Shown: positions 1-9,128 of the stretch, one piece after another
Numbering within the stretch: position 1 is the stretch's first letter
Layout: each line of letters begins with the position of its first letter
Source of the DNA: Aureispira sp. CCB-QB1
GTDB lineage: Bacteria > Bacteroidota > Bacteroidia > Chitinophagales > Saprospiraceae
Direction of reading: 5' to 3'
NCBI RefSeq assembly: GCF_000724545.1
Contig: NZ_JHBV01000020.1
Location: 83,399-147,398, forward strand
Length of the DNA: 64,000 nucleotides
Notes under the pieces: generated by a model
Told to the model about the DNA's origin: nothing
The model's database searches: none
Seen by the model: only the letters and a program-made list of their open reading frames with translations
Position numbers and translations under genes: made by a program

Positions 1-18
1 ACACAGAATTTAGTCGGG

Positions 19-981
19 ATGCACAACTATGTTTCTAATTTGCCCGCTCAAAATACAACCATTCAAAGTTTGTTGTTACAAAAAATTGCTACTCTTAATA
101 GCGAAATTAGTTTTACAGCGCAACCTTATATATCTGAAGATTTTGAAAAAATTCTAAAAGAAACCCTACAAGTATTGGATGGCATTTTATTTACCCCTCC
201 TACTGCATTATTTTCAAAATCCAAACATCAACAATTCTTAGATAAAAACTTTGACTTAATTCTAGATACAGCTGGAGTATCCAAAATATCTCAATTAGAA
301 GTGAACATTGATACTCAATATTATGATCCTCCCCAAGCAGCGTATACTTCAGCACAGCTCGACCGAAAGGCACGGAGTGAAGCTCTCCTTCAAAAACATC
401 AAGTAACCATCAATCCTCATTTACCTTGCACGCCTAATCTTACTGAAATTGAATTGAGAGATAAAACGGCTATTATTAATCGCATCTATGCATTAACCAT
501 TATCACAGCTAGAGCAGAAGGTGTAGCTATAGAGCAATTGAAAACTATTATGTCTGAAAAAGAAATTACAGAGCTTTCGCCTTATGAAAACTATGTATTG
601 AGTAATGATGTTCCTGCCGATGAGTTGTCTATCTTGACTTGGCGCTATGAAAGTCTGTTCTTGCTCTGTTGGGCGATTCAAAAAATAGAAAATCTTCCTT
701 ATCCATCTGAAATGTGTGTGGTTGATGAGTTCTTGGGTTCTATTCTACAACAATCGAGAGAAGAATTTACGGCTAGTAGTACACTTCGAAGCAAAGAGGA
801 AATTGTAGAGGCGTTAGATTTGACTTATCGAATGAACTGGGCTTGCGTAGACGCTCGCATCAAAAATACGCCTCCCTCTGGGAAACTACATCCAGGAATT
901 GTATACGAACGCCATTATGCCTTGAACTGGTTAGTGCATCATCGTCAACAAAATTGGGATGCTGTTACAACCGATACTTAA
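19..981 (+). CDS. DUF4272 family protein, start possibly upstream of window
   Basis: Protein of unknown function in the DUF4272 family. The family-like part runs from about residue 145 to the end: a helix around ELRDKTAIINRIYAL, a Trp-Arg-Glu segment near residue 205 (LTWRYESLFLLCWAI), and a closing block with ERHYALNWL and a final WDAVTTDT. Residues 1-140 form a less typical N-terminal extension. There is no signal peptide or membrane segment, so a cytoplasmic location is likely. The frame is open back to base 1, so the true start may lie outside the window; the ATG at 19 is the first one visible. No partner gene is visible on the left. The family call is from recognised motifs and the biochemical role is unknown. 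Confidence 0.75.
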   Translation: MHNYVSNLPAQNTTIQSLLLQKIATLNSEISFTAQPYISEDFEKILKETLQVLDGILFTPPTALFSKSKHQQFLDKNFDLILDTAGVSKISQLEVNIDTQYYDPPQAAYTSAQLDRKARSEALLQKHQVTINPHLPCTPNLTEIELRDKTAIINRIYALTIITARAEGVAIEQLKTIMSEKEITELSPYENYVLSNDVPADELSILTWRYESLFLLCWAIQKIENLPYPSEMCVVDEFLGSILQQSREEFTASSTLRSKEEIVEALDLTYRMNWACVDARIKNTPPSGKLHPGIVYERHYALNWLVHHRQQNWDAVTTDT

Positions 982-1368
982 ATATAAATAGGTGCTTTAT
1001 TTGGAATATTAATTTTTTTATTATAAATTCGAGCTCAAATTCATCAAACATACATTGTTCCCCGTATGTTTTATCATAGTTTTATTGTGGGCACAATAAA
1101 GCTATACTCTCAAAATTCCACTTACTTAGTTCTCTCCCACAGATTTACTGTGTTGATATTTAGCTAATTCTAAATAGCATTTTTCTATTATAGGGCTAGT
1201 AGAAACTTATACTATTCTATGTTTTTAGCTAAATAAGCTATTCAACAATCTGTTTATTTCCAAACTAACTAAAATAGGTTAAGATAGTTTTTTTCTATAG
1301 TTCTAGAATGTAGAAATAGATGTTCTTGCCTGTAAAAAATTCTTTCACAAAGACCAAATTTAATTACC
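982..1368. other. Intergenic gap, no gene seen
   Basis: This AT-rich stretch separates the DUF4272 gene from the lipoprotein gene. Short frames extend into it from 843 but show no protein-like composition. No clear hairpin terminator, promoter consensus or RNA gene was recognised. It probably holds the promoter of the gene at 1369. Confidence 0.4.
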
Positions 1369-2730
1369 ATGTTAAAAACTAAAAAGAAATTTTTAATGGC
1401 TTTTTTAAGTCTAACACTATGTGCCCACTACAGTTGTAAAAAAGATGCTAGCATTCCAGAAAACAACACTATTTCTGAACAAATGTACTCTGCTGGTCAA
1501 AAATCAATTACTGCCGATATCATCAAAACTAGTGATGGAGGTTATCTAATGGTAGGAACTTCTTATACCAATAGTCCTATAGAAGGAGATATTGTTGCTA
1601 TAAAAACAGATGCTAGAGGCATCCAGCAATGGACAACTTCAATGGGGAAAGCCTCAGAGATGGGATCAGGTTCTTTAAACGGACAGACCGTTCATTATGA
1701 CGAGGAAGGTGTCAAAGTTGTCGAAGAATCAGATGGCTCTTTTACCATTGCAGGGAATAGAACTTATATAGCTTATCCTAACATAAATAGCAGTCATGGA
1801 GTAAAAAAACATACCAAAATTGTATTTTATCAACTTTCCTCTACAGGTACTGCGACATCTACAGATGGAGTAGAGCTAAAAAGTAATGATGAATTTACAG
1901 AGAGGATCTCTGATTTCAAAATTGATGCTTCTAGTGGTACTTCAAAATATATTTTGACAGGATATACAACCGATGTTAACAATAGTAAGCCATTTTATAA
2001 TACCAATACAGATCTTACAGATATGTTTGTCATGTCTTTGGATAATAACTTCAATTTTAATTGGTATGAACAAAATGCTGCTTATGGTCTTCAAGGAAAA
2101 GATTATGGCACTTCAGTAGCAATAACACCTGATGGATATGCTGTGATAGGAACCACCCAAACAATTCATTCTGGTTCTACTCCTTCTACAAAGTTTCTTG
2201 TTACCTTGTTTGATAAAGCAACTGGAACTCCTACAAAAAGATCTTTCCACGATAGCCAAGGTTATGATGTAGAAGGTGGGTATTCAGTTTACGATGCAAC
2301 CACTCAAAATATTACATTTGTTGGTAATGTTGTAGGTGGCTCACTAACCATCGCTCAATTAGATGCTAATCTATCCACACAGTATCCAACTAACCAAGGA
2401 TTTGAACTTCTTACTCCTTCTAGTAATGGTGCCTTTAAAGCTAGTTCTATAGCTATTGTTCCTAATAATGGTGGCTTTGTTATTTCATCGACGAAGTCTG
2501 ATAACCTTGGACAGGATATTTGCATTACCAAAGTAGAAAATGATTTTTCGCTTTCTTCTACTGTAGACTGGCCTCATTATTATAAGACTAATAATGGTAT
2601 AAATACTAACATGCATTGGGCTGGTCCTGTTCTTCCTTCAGTTGACGCTAATGGAAACCTGCAATATGCTTACACAGGTACTTTTAACGCCAATACGTTT
2701 ACTAGTCAAATAGGATGGGTACTATTTTAA
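1369..2730 (+). CDS. Predicted outer-surface lipoprotein with beta-propeller-like repeats
   Basis: Hypothetical lipoprotein. The N-terminus is a lipoprotein signal peptide: Lys-rich start, hydrophobic core FLMAFLSLTLCA, and a lipobox-like HYSC with the acylated Cys at about residue 23. The mature chain has degenerate repeats of the type DGGYLMVGTSYT...GDIVAIKTDARGIQQW (residues 55-90), echoed near PDGYAVIGTTQT and NNGGFVISSTKS. Such blade-like repeats are common in secreted Bacteroidota proteins and suggest a beta-propeller, which is an inference. It is transcribed alone, with a hairpin terminator about 105 bases downstream. No enzymatic motif is visible. A binding or structural role on the cell surface is possible but unproven. 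Confidence 0.7.
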   Translation: MLKTKKKFLMAFLSLTLCAHYSCKKDASIPENNTISEQMYSAGQKSITADIIKTSDGGYLMVGTSYTNSPIEGDIVAIKTDARGIQQWTTSMGKASEMGSGSLNGQTVHYDEEGVKVVEESDGSFTIAGNRTYIAYPNINSSHGVKKHTKIVFYQLSSTGTATSTDGVELKSNDEFTERISDFKIDASSGTSKYILTGYTTDVNNSKPFYNTNTDLTDMFVMSLDNNFNFNWYEQNAAYGLQGKDYGTSVAITPDGYAVIGTTQTIHSGSTPSTKFLVTLFDKATGTPTKRSFHDSQGYDVEGGYSVYDATTQNITFVGNVVGGSLTIAQLDANLSTQYPTNQGFELLTPSSNGAFKASSIAIVPNNGGFVISSTKSDNLGQDICITKVENDFSLSSTVDWPHYYKTNNGINTNMHWAGPVLPSVDANGNLQYAYTGTFNANTFTSQIGWVLF

Positions 2731-2732
2731 TA

Positions 2733-2773
2733 GGCTTAGCTGCTACTGCATATTTTCAACAACCACGCAGCAA
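2733..2773 (-). repeat. Degenerate copy of the short dispersed intergenic module
   Basis: The stretch GCTTAGCTGCTACTGC followed by TTTCAACAACCACGCAGCA resembles, in reverse orientation, the module seen best at 13587, 36358 and 55764 (TTAGCT.CGCTGCTACTGCGTGGTTTCAACGA in pieces). It is a weak, decayed copy. Confidence 0.35.
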
Positions 2774-2835
2774 TCCTGTACTGTAACCAGTTATTAAAAC
2801 AAGAGCATGTCAAATAATAACTTATTCTAAAAATT

Positions 2836-2868
2836 AAGCTGTATTTCTTACGAAATGCAGCTTTTTTA
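2836..2868 (+). terminator. Rho-independent terminator of the 1369 lipoprotein gene
   Basis: A 12-bp stem, AAGCTGTATTTC paired with GAAATGCAGCTT (one G-U pair), has a 4-base loop and is followed directly by a T run. It lies downstream of the lipoprotein gene and before the pentapeptide gene. Confidence 0.8.
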
Positions 2869-2956
2869 GTTAACTTACTATGCTGTACCAAGCATCGCCA
2901 TACTATCATGTAAGTATGTCATCACTTTATCAATTCAATCTATAAAATAAACACCA

Positions 2957-3553
2957 ATGGAACGAGAATATATTGAAGGTTTTTATCAATCTGAAATACC
3001 TCCAAGAGACAGCGATATGGATGCTGTACTTATTAGAAACATGGCATCAAGTGCTACCCCATTTACATCTGAAGAAGTTCAAAAAATGCTTGAAGCCCAC
3101 GACCAATTCATCCAATCAGGAGGTAGTGGTGGTCGATTTGAACGATTACAGTTATCAGGTATCCCTATGAATATTTATATGGGTAAAAAAGGAACGGAAG
3201 GAAAACAGTTTGAAGTGCGCATGAAGCAGTTTTCTCCAGAAACAAGCTTAGAAAACGTACAACTAACCTACTCTGACTTTGCAGGTGCTATTGCTGAAGA
3301 AGTAAATTTTCAAGGAGCCAACCTAAACCACTCTTTGCTAACAGATGCCTTTTTGGCTGGTGCTAATTTTGACAACTGCTCTGCGGTAGGCACTGATTTT
3401 ACAGGGGCAGATTTAACTGGCGCCTCTTTTGTTAATGCTGATCTTAGAAATGCTGATTTTGAAATATGCAACTGCACAGGCGTAGATTTTACAGGCGCTA
3501 ATTTAGAAGGTGCTTTATTTAAAGGAACAACACTAGATGGCATTCGTCGTTAA
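2957..3553 (+). CDS. Pentapeptide-repeat protein
   Basis: Cytoplasmic-looking protein of 198 residues. From about residue 95 to the end the chain is made of A(D/N)(L/F)xx units, for example ADLTGASFVNADLRNADF and GANLEGALF. This is the signature of pentapeptide repeats, which fold as a right-handed quadrilateral beta helix. The first 90 residues form a separate domain of unknown type. Pentapeptide proteins have many roles (DNA mimicry, scaffolding), so no specific function can be given. The gene end overlaps a possible early start of the deaminase gene, whose likelier start at 3597 lies 43 bases downstream. The two genes may be co-transcribed. Confidence 0.85.
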   Translation: MEREYIEGFYQSEIPPRDSDMDAVLIRNMASSATPFTSEEVQKMLEAHDQFIQSGGSGGRFERLQLSGIPMNIYMGKKGTEGKQFEVRMKQFSPETSLENVQLTYSDFAGAIAEEVNFQGANLNHSLLTDAFLAGANFDNCSAVGTDFTGADLTGASFVNADLRNADFEICNCTGVDFTGANLEGALFKGTTLDGIRR

Positions 3554-3596
3554 TGCTTACCCCATACGCATCAATTTTAACCAACACATAATCAAT

Positions 3597-4073
3597 ATGA
3601 CAGAAGAAGATAAACAATTTATGCAACGAGCTATTGACCTAGCCAAGGAAGGCATGCATTCTAATGCTGGTGGTCCTTTTGGAGCCGTTGTTGTTAAAGA
3701 TGGAATCATTGTTGGCGAAGGATACAATAAAGTAACCTCTACCAATGATCCTACTGCTCATGCAGAAGTTACGGCTATTCGAAATGCTTGCCAAGCTCTC
3801 AATACCTTCCAATTAGACGACTGTATAATTTACACCTCTTGTGAGCCTTGCCCAATGTGCTTGGGTGCTATTTATTGGGCAAGACCCAAAATGGTTTATT
3901 TTGGCTGTGACCGAGAAGATGCAGCGGCAATAGGTTTTGACGATCAGTTTATTTACGATGAATTGGAACGGGATATTGATGATCGCCACATCAAAATTGT
4001 TCGTTTAATGCGCAAAGATGCTTTGTCTGCTTTTGAGGCTTGGACTCAAAAAATGGACAAAACAAACTATTAA
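3597..4073 (+). CDS. guaD: Guanine deaminase (cytidine-deaminase-fold type)
   Basis: Zinc-dependent nucleobase deaminase of 158 residues, predicted to convert guanine to xanthine in purine salvage or catabolism in the cytoplasm. Zinc-site motifs are present: His55-Ala-Glu57 within NDPTAHAEV, and Cys85-Pro-Met-Cys88 within TSCEPCPMCLGAIYWARP. The wording NDPTAHAEV, LDDCI.YTSCEPCPMCLGAIYWARPK and the late GFDD.FIY...R match the GuaD branch as I recall it better than tRNA adenosine deaminase TadA. The ATG at 3597 is preferred over 3537: the first 20 extra residues lack family resemblance and would overlap the upstream gene. A strong inverted repeat follows the stop. Confidence 0.85.
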   Translation: MTEEDKQFMQRAIDLAKEGMHSNAGGPFGAVVVKDGIIVGEGYNKVTSTNDPTAHAEVTAIRNACQALNTFQLDDCIIYTSCEPCPMCLGAIYWARPKMVYFGCDREDAAAIGFDDQFIYDELERDIDDRHIKIVRLMRKDALSAFEAWTQKMDKTNY

Positions 4074-4097
4074 AGCTCGTGTCAGCTTCTAGGAGCC

Positions 4098-4158
4098 ATC
4101 AACTTGAAGGTTAATTTTTTGCAATACTTTTAGAAGTTTTAGAAACCTTCAAGCTGAT
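4098..4158. repeat. Long-arm inverted repeat between convergent genes
   Basis: Arms 4098-4112 (ATCAACTTGAAGGTT) and 4144-4158 (AACCTTCAAGCTGAT) are 15 bp with one G-U type mismatch and a 31-base AT-rich spacer. The repeat lies between guaD (rightward) and the ABM-like gene (leftward). It may act as a bidirectional terminator or mRNA 3' end stabiliser. No clear T run follows directly. Confidence 0.6.
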
Positions 4159-4191
4159 GTATCTTTTTATACAGAAAAAATTTTAGGGCGT

Positions 4192-4527
4192 TCAATATTT
4201 AATGACACGCCCTTGCTTTATCTTTTCTTTTGCTACTTTCCACGAGGGAAACTCGTCCGACTCGTACGTGTAAGTAGCAATTTCTGTTGCTAGTGCAGCG
4301 CTCTCTTTCATTGCTTCTTGATGTGCTCCTGTTCGCATGGCTTGTTGCATCAACTCCTTCGACTCCCAAGCTGTTATGGTATAATGCATATATCCAAATC
4401 CTGTATTTTTTAAACGAATAAAACCAGGTGTTTTTTTTAGTTGTAGAGTTATTTTTAAACCGTGCCAAGATAGCTTAAAAAAGTTCCACACGCTTCTTAG
4501 TCGAATAGATGTAATTGTGATAAGCAT
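4192..4527 (-). CDS. DUF3291 / monooxygenase-like (ABM superfamily) protein
   Basis: Small protein of 111 residues resembling the dimeric alpha-beta-barrel (ABM) superfamily: an opening beta strand MLITITSIRLRS, a Trp-rich helix, KTPGFIRLKNTGFGYMHYTITAWES, then helix MQQAMRTGAHQEAMKESAALA and a closing P.W. In this family the fold is shared by heme or quinone monooxygenases and by proteins with no known activity, so no substrate can be given. There is no signal peptide. It is followed (leftwards) by the inverted repeat at 4098-4158. The ATG at 4525-4527 starts right at the first beta strand. Confidence 0.6.
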   Translation of the reverse strand: MLITITSIRLRSVWNFFKLSWHGLKITLQLKKTPGFIRLKNTGFGYMHYTITAWESKELMQQAMRTGAHQEAMKESAALATEIATYTYESDEFPSWKVAKEKIKQGRVIKY

Positions 4528-4595
4528 AGTTTATAGTGTTTTATTTTCAAAATTTTTAGCGTTTTGGTTGTTCATCTTTATTTTAAATCATAAAC

Positions 4596-5774
4596 CTAAG
4601 TCCTCTCTATAGGACCATCATAGTCAAGACTTTTTGCTTTATCAAAGTGACTTTGGGCTCGTTTTAATTGGTTCAGCGCCTTATACAATAACCCAAGATT
4701 ATAATGAACATAAGAATTTTTTTTATCCAACTTTAAAGAATATTTGCAATCCATGAGCCCCTCTTTAAATTTTCCTAATTTATATTTTGCAAAGCCTCTA
4801 TTATTATATGAGTAGGCAAAAAAAGGATTGATTTCAATCGCAAGCGAAAAATCTTTAATTGCAGCTTCATAACTGCCAATAAATAGTCTGGTATACCCTC
4901 TATTATTATAAGCTGTATGTGAAGTATTATCTATTGAGATTGCTTTAGAGTAGTCATCAATAGAATCGACATAGTTTTTTAACTTACATAGTATTAATCC
5001 ACGGTTGAGATATCCTGTACTATTTTGAGGATTGATTTTTATCGCTTTAGTAAAATCAACCAATGCGTTTTCATAATGACCTTGCATCAGAAGAATTTCG
5101 CCTCTTTCCAAATAGGCATCCAAATAATTTGAGTCTCTTTCAATAACAGAACTAAAATCTTTGATAGCTCCTTTGATGTCTCCTTCTTGATTTTTTAATC
5201 TACCTCTATTGACAATCGCCAAAAAGCAATAACTATTAATCTCTATAGCTTTATTATAGTCTTCTAATGCGCCTTCTACATCATTTAGTTTTTGTTTGGA
5301 AACACCTCTGTTATTATATGAATACTCAGCCTTAGGATTGATTTCAATCGCCTTATTATAATCATCAATTGCCCACCAATAATCTCCTAAACAATATTTT
5401 GCCCAGCCTCTTTGGTGATAAGCCTCTTCTAAATTAGGGTTAAAATCAATCGCTTTGTCGTAACTCTTAATCGCTTCTAAATAATCATTATTATCAAAAC
5501 TAGCATTTCCTTTGTTCAAATATTCTAAGGCGTATTTAGATATACTATCACGTAATTTATAATAACTATGGCTTTTAATTTCTAATAACTCCTTTTTTTT
5601 GTCTAAAGGTCGTTTATTATCTTCTAATCCATCTTCGTATGGAACTCTTTGTGCAGCAACGTTTTCAACCTCTTTAGGACGAAGAGATAAAGATCCATCT
5701 AAAACATCATTATCCTCTCCTCCACGCAAAAAATTTTGAAAAAACGCTATTATTTTATAAAATAACTTCGTCAT
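4596..5774 (-). CDS. TPR-repeat protein with nine tandem repeats
   Basis: Protein of 392 residues. After an N-terminal part (residues 1-80, starting with a short hydrophobic patch FYKIIAFFQNFL) it is a regular array of about nine 34-residue tetratricopeptide repeats. Examples are AYHQRGWAKYCLGDYWWAIDDYNKAIEINP in pieces, with the canonical Gly8/Ala20/Pro32 pattern and repeated YNNRG. TPR arrays are protein-binding scaffolds; the partner is unknown. The N-terminus lacks a cleavable signal peptide, so a cytoplasmic or inner-face membrane location is likely. It is transcribed alone and diverges from the TPR gene at 5924. Confidence 0.8.
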   Translation of the reverse strand: MTKLFYKIIAFFQNFLRGGEDNDVLDGSLSLRPKEVENVAAQRVPYEDGLEDNKRPLDKKKELLEIKSHSYYKLRDSISKYALEYLNKGNASFDNNDYLEAIKSYDKAIDFNPNLEEAYHQRGWAKYCLGDYWWAIDDYNKAIEINPKAEYSYNNRGVSKQKLNDVEGALEDYNKAIEINSYCFLAIVNRGRLKNQEGDIKGAIKDFSSVIERDSNYLDAYLERGEILLMQGHYENALVDFTKAIKINPQNSTGYLNRGLILCKLKNYVDSIDDYSKAISIDNTSHTAYNNRGYTRLFIGSYEAAIKDFSLAIEINPFFAYSYNNRGFAKYKLGKFKEGLMDCKYSLKLDKKNSYVHYNLGLLYKALNQLKRAQSHFDKAKSLDYDGPIERT

Positions 5775-5885
5775 CTATTACTATTTAAAATTGCTCTATT
5801 CAACTTCCTCCAAAATTAAAAATTACTGGATTATAAATTTAAAGACTTCTGACTACTCTTTTCCTATTCCAATTTATTTTTTTTG

Positions 5886-5893
5886 TACTTTTG
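5886..5893 (+). promoter_or_regulatory. Candidate -7 promoter element for the TPR gene at 5924
   Basis: The octamer TACTTTTG fits the Bacteroidota -7 consensus TAnnTTTG and sits 30 bases before the ATG at 5924. No convincing -33 TTTG is present at the usual distance, so this is a candidate only. Confidence 0.45.
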
Positions 5894-5923
5894 AGGCTCT
5901 ATTATTCATTCACTGCATAAAAA

Positions 5924-7144
5924 ATGAAGGCACAACCCTTAACTTCTGACGAAATCAACAATTTATCTCAACTCCTCATCAGTTCTAACGCTAGTAGTAT
6001 TGATGTCGCTTTCCAAATCCTGCACAATTATCCAACTGCCATTCCAAAGGTAATGAACGAATTGGTGCTTATCAGCCAACTCTCTTGGAACGATGCTCAA
6101 CGAAAAGAAGCACTTCAGCTCTTAGAAAGTACCTTTGATAGGACACAAATCAAGGCATGGAATGATATTTTTCAAATTTTTCATATTTACCAAAATTTAT
6201 TTGAGCCCGAAGATTTTGAAGAAAACTGGCATTGGTTTGAACAACATGAAGCACACCGAGCTACTTTTATGCCCATTATTCGTCAAAATAATGACTATAC
6301 AGGAGAGTATTTTGCCATCGCAGAAACTATTGCCGAATATTACAAAAAACGACTCGATTGGGCAGAACGCTATTATTTCATTTCTTTAGAATACAATCCT
6401 AACGATCTCAACACATTAAGCACCTTGGCAACGCTATACAAAGATGGCTATCAAGACTACCCCAAAGCACTTTCTTTTTATGATAAAATGCTTGAAATTG
6501 AACCTCAGCATTACGATGCATTGGAAGCAAAAGGAGCTTTGTTTTTAGATTATATTAAGGATATTGATAGGGCTACTCAAACTTTTGAAAATGCGCTTAA
6601 ACATTATCCACAAGACGAAACACTTCAAATCTGGCTGGCAGATACTTATATGCAAAAGAACCACCCAGAAACCCTCCCTCGTGGTAAAGAAATACTAGAA
6701 CTTGTCTTGGAAAACAATCCCCATAATATGTTTGCATGGACTATTTATGGCAATCGGCTTTGGATTACAGAAAACAAGCCCGAAGAAGCCATAGAAGCCT
6801 ATCAAAATGGTCTAAAAATCAACCCTAGAAGTTACAATATATTAGGTAATTTGGCAGAGTTATACGAGCGAGTCTATCAAAATTATGAACAAGCCAAAGA
6901 TTACTACATCAAAGCATTTTCTATTTATATGGATGATGCTTTTCACCTTAGCAACTTTGTTCGCCTTTTGGTTCTTCAAACTCAAGAACTCGACGATGCC
7001 AAGGATTATTATGTGCACCTTAAAAGTTTGTTTTTTGGAGCTATTAAGCGGGAACCAGAATTAAATGATGAACAATGGAAAGCATTTCAAGAAGCAGAAC
7101 AACTCTTATGGAACACCTTCCCCGAATTAAAAAACTACCTATAA
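5924..7144 (+). CDS. TPR-repeat protein, cytoplasmic
   Basis: Protein of 406 residues with no signal peptide. Residues 1-150 are helical (LISSNASSIDVAFQILHNYP). From about 160 on, degenerate TPR units are seen: ALSFYDKMLEIEPQHYDALEAKGALFLDY, ATQTFENALKHYPQDETLQIWLADTYM, AIEAYQNGLKINPRSYNILGNLAELYE and AKDYYIKAFSIYMDDAFHLSNF, each given here in shortened form. The repeats suggest protein-protein interaction, with no specific partner visible. The stop codon region overlaps the end of the convergent gene at 7135 by 10 bases, an unusually tight tail-to-tail arrangement. Confidence 0.75.
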   Translation: MKAQPLTSDEINNLSQLLISSNASSIDVAFQILHNYPTAIPKVMNELVLISQLSWNDAQRKEALQLLESTFDRTQIKAWNDIFQIFHIYQNLFEPEDFEENWHWFEQHEAHRATFMPIIRQNNDYTGEYFAIAETIAEYYKKRLDWAERYYFISLEYNPNDLNTLSTLATLYKDGYQDYPKALSFYDKMLEIEPQHYDALEAKGALFLDYIKDIDRATQTFENALKHYPQDETLQIWLADTYMQKNHPETLPRGKEILELVLENNPHNMFAWTIYGNRLWITENKPEEAIEAYQNGLKINPRSYNILGNLAELYERVYQNYEQAKDYYIKAFSIYMDDAFHLSNFVRLLVLQTQELDDAKDYYVHLKSLFFGAIKREPELNDEQWKAFQEAEQLLWNTFPELKNYL

Positions 7145-7785
7145 ACACGTTTTAAATCATCCAACAACAATATCGCTGCCTCCAAAGCTATTTTAAAATT
7201 CTCACAGCTTTTATCATGACTTAGTTGAAGGGGTACTTTATAAAAAATTTCTTGATTATCAACTAGCAACTCTCCAAAATACATCTTTGGAATATCAGTT
7301 AATTTATCCCGTGTTTTTTTGTTTAGTAAGGTACGAGTAGTCGTGAGGTTTTCTGCATCTATCAAAAACCGATGGTCAAAATCCTGTACACCAATTTCTA
7401 TTTCTTTGACAAGCCCCAAACCTTTTCCCATTTTTCTAAAAATATGCTCGCTCGCCAATCGAAGCCGATATCCTTCTGTATTAAGATTGTGCTGCAATTT
7501 AAAAGCTGTCCAATAGGTAGCATTTTTTCCTGCCCCTACCACATAGGTATAACAAACAAAATTATGCCCTTTGATGGTACCTTTTAAAAGTGGTCCTTTT
7601 TTGGTTCCATACTCTGCCAACATATCCTTTTCAAATCGCAAACCATAGGGTCTACCTAACTTTTTAAAGTTCTCTTCTTTTTTCTTTTCAAAATGAACAG
7701 CCAATTTGTAAATTAAAAAGATTAGCCCAGCAACAACTCCTAGAATAATTGTTACTGCAATTATTTTTTCTGATCCATCTGACAT
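7135..7785 (-). CDS. Hypothetical protein with one N-terminal membrane segment
   Basis: Unrecognised protein of 216 residues. A single transmembrane helix near residues 8-28 (IIAVTIILGVVAGLIFLIYKL) is followed by a charged Lys-rich linker (FEKKKEENFKK), so the rest probably faces the cytoplasm or periplasm as one domain. The soluble part mixes beta-like stretches (KGTIKGHNFVCYTYVVG) with helices. A role cannot be assigned. Its 3' end overlaps the end of the rightward TPR gene by 10 bases. Confidence 0.65.
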   Translation of the reverse strand: MSDGSEKIIAVTIILGVVAGLIFLIYKLAVHFEKKKEENFKKLGRPYGLRFEKDMLAEYGTKKGPLLKGTIKGHNFVCYTYVVGAGKNATYWTAFKLQHNLNTEGYRLRLASEHIFRKMGKGLGLVKEIEIGVQDFDHRFLIDAENLTTTRTLLNKKTRDKLTDIPKMYFGELLVDNQEIFYKVPLQLSHDKSCENFKIALEAAILLLDDLKRVYR

Positions 7786-8006
7786 AATGATATATTTTTA
7801 ACGTTTTTTAGTGGAGCTTAAAAATGGTGCGAATCATTCTACTCCTCCATGCTTTCCCCAAAGAGGTATTAGAACTTCGTGCCTCTTTGATCGTCATTCA
7901 TGGCAACTACAAAGTAGCAATGCAACGAACGGCTATAGTATTTTAAGGCAAAATTGTAAAACTTAGCCCCGTTTGTTAAAGATTAAATATTTATAACTGC
8001 TATCTT

Positions 8007-9128
8007 TTACAAAATAGCTTTTAATTTTAAAAATACCTGTTTTTGTGCTGCATTTAAATCATCTGCCATAAAAATACACATTCCTTTTGCACCATTTTTT
8101 TTGGTAATGCGAATCGCTGCCTCCAAATCCTCAGCCAATCGCAACGCAGGAGAATACAAACCTGCATGAATTGGAAAATCAACATCTTGTACGCCTTGGT
8201 TGGTCGCAAAACCTATCCAATTAATCCCTTCTCTATAAAAATTGTGATACAACATAGGATAAGCGGCATCTAAATTCCAATCGTTCCATGCTTGACGAAC
8301 CATTTGGCGAGACATTTCTGGAAAAGGAAAAACTGCTGCTGTCAAAGGAATATTATACTGATGTGTTAAATCTGCAATTTCATTCACCAATTTTGTAATT
8401 GCATTCAAGCGATATTGCCGCCACTCTGTGCTTAACTCTGGATGTTCCATGTCCATTGGATCTTTTCCAAAAATAGCTTTAAAACCTTCCCTAGCAATAG
8501 GATGATAACCATAATCATATTCTGGCAGCTCTGTTTCTTGTTTTAAATTGTACTTAGGCTGCAAATCTGCTCCCAAAATCACATCCACATACCGTACATA
8601 ATCTAGATGTACTGAAGCTAAGTTTTCTATGGAACAATACGCTTGAACCTTGCTTTTGATATAGGCACAAGCATCGGGATGAAAAGGGCTTAGCCACTGA
8701 TAATAATTTACATAAGCTCGATATTCCAAAGAGTTTTGCCCTCGTCTATTAACAGCATACCATTCTGGGTGTGCTTGAGTTTCTTTGTTACCCGGTTGAT
8801 TCAACGTCCACATCCAAGCATGCACCTTCATATTCATACGAGTAGCCAAAGGCACTAATTCTGTCAAAAACTCAGGACTTGCTTGCACCAACAATTCTGT
8901 GATTCCCAAAGAGTCATAATAGTTCAACTTTTGAGTCCATTTGTCAGCATCGTATTCTTTTTCGCCATGCACCCAAGTTGACAATGTAAAGCTGCTGTCT
9001 ACAGAGGGAATTTCTATCGTTTCCTCTTGAACATTAGTTGCATCTTCTTCTTTGGGAACTTGGCAGGCAGCTAGTAAAGCAAATCCAATAATCAGCATTT
9101 TCCAACAACTAAATTTTACACTACTCAT
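8007..9128 (-). CDS. GHL10-like glycosidase-fold lipoprotein
   Basis: Predicted lipoprotein of 373 residues: signal peptide MLIIGFALLAACQVP with a clear LLAAC lipobox. The mature part resembles the glycosyl-hydrolase-like GHL10 (DUF187) TIM-barrel family: WTQKLNYYDSLGITELLVQ, MKVHAWMWTLN, the HPEWYAVNRRGQ segment, SPFHPDACAYIKSKV, HLDYVRYVD, and LTAAVFPFP. The Asp of HLDYVRY is at the position expected for a catalytic or substrate-binding acidic residue. The substrate is unknown; polysaccharide cleavage at the cell surface is the family expectation. The start overlaps the stop of the upstream CBM9-like gene by 4 bases, implying translational coupling. Confidence 0.75.
   Translation of the reverse strand: MSSVKFSCWKMLIIGFALLAACQVPKEEDATNVQEETIEIPSVDSSFTLSTWVHGEKEYDADKWTQKLNYYDSLGITELLVQASPEFLTELVPLATRMNMKVHAWMWTLNQPGNKETQAHPEWYAVNRRGQNSLEYRAYVNYYQWLSPFHPDACAYIKSKVQAYCSIENLASVHLDYVRYVDVILGADLQPKYNLKQETELPEYDYGYHPIAREGFKAIFGKDPMDMEHPELSTEWRQYRLNAITKLVNEIADLTHQYNIPLTAAVFPFPEMSRQMVRQAWNDWNLDAAYPMLYHNFYREGINWIGFATNQGVQDVDFPIHAGLYSPALRLAEDLEAAIRITKKNGAKGMCIFMADDLNAAQKQVFLKLKAIL

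Noticed and set aside
3310..3543. Reverse frame opposite the pentapeptide gene
   Set aside because: Open only because the regular GCT/GAT/TTT codons of the repeats lack stop complements; it mirrors the real protein.
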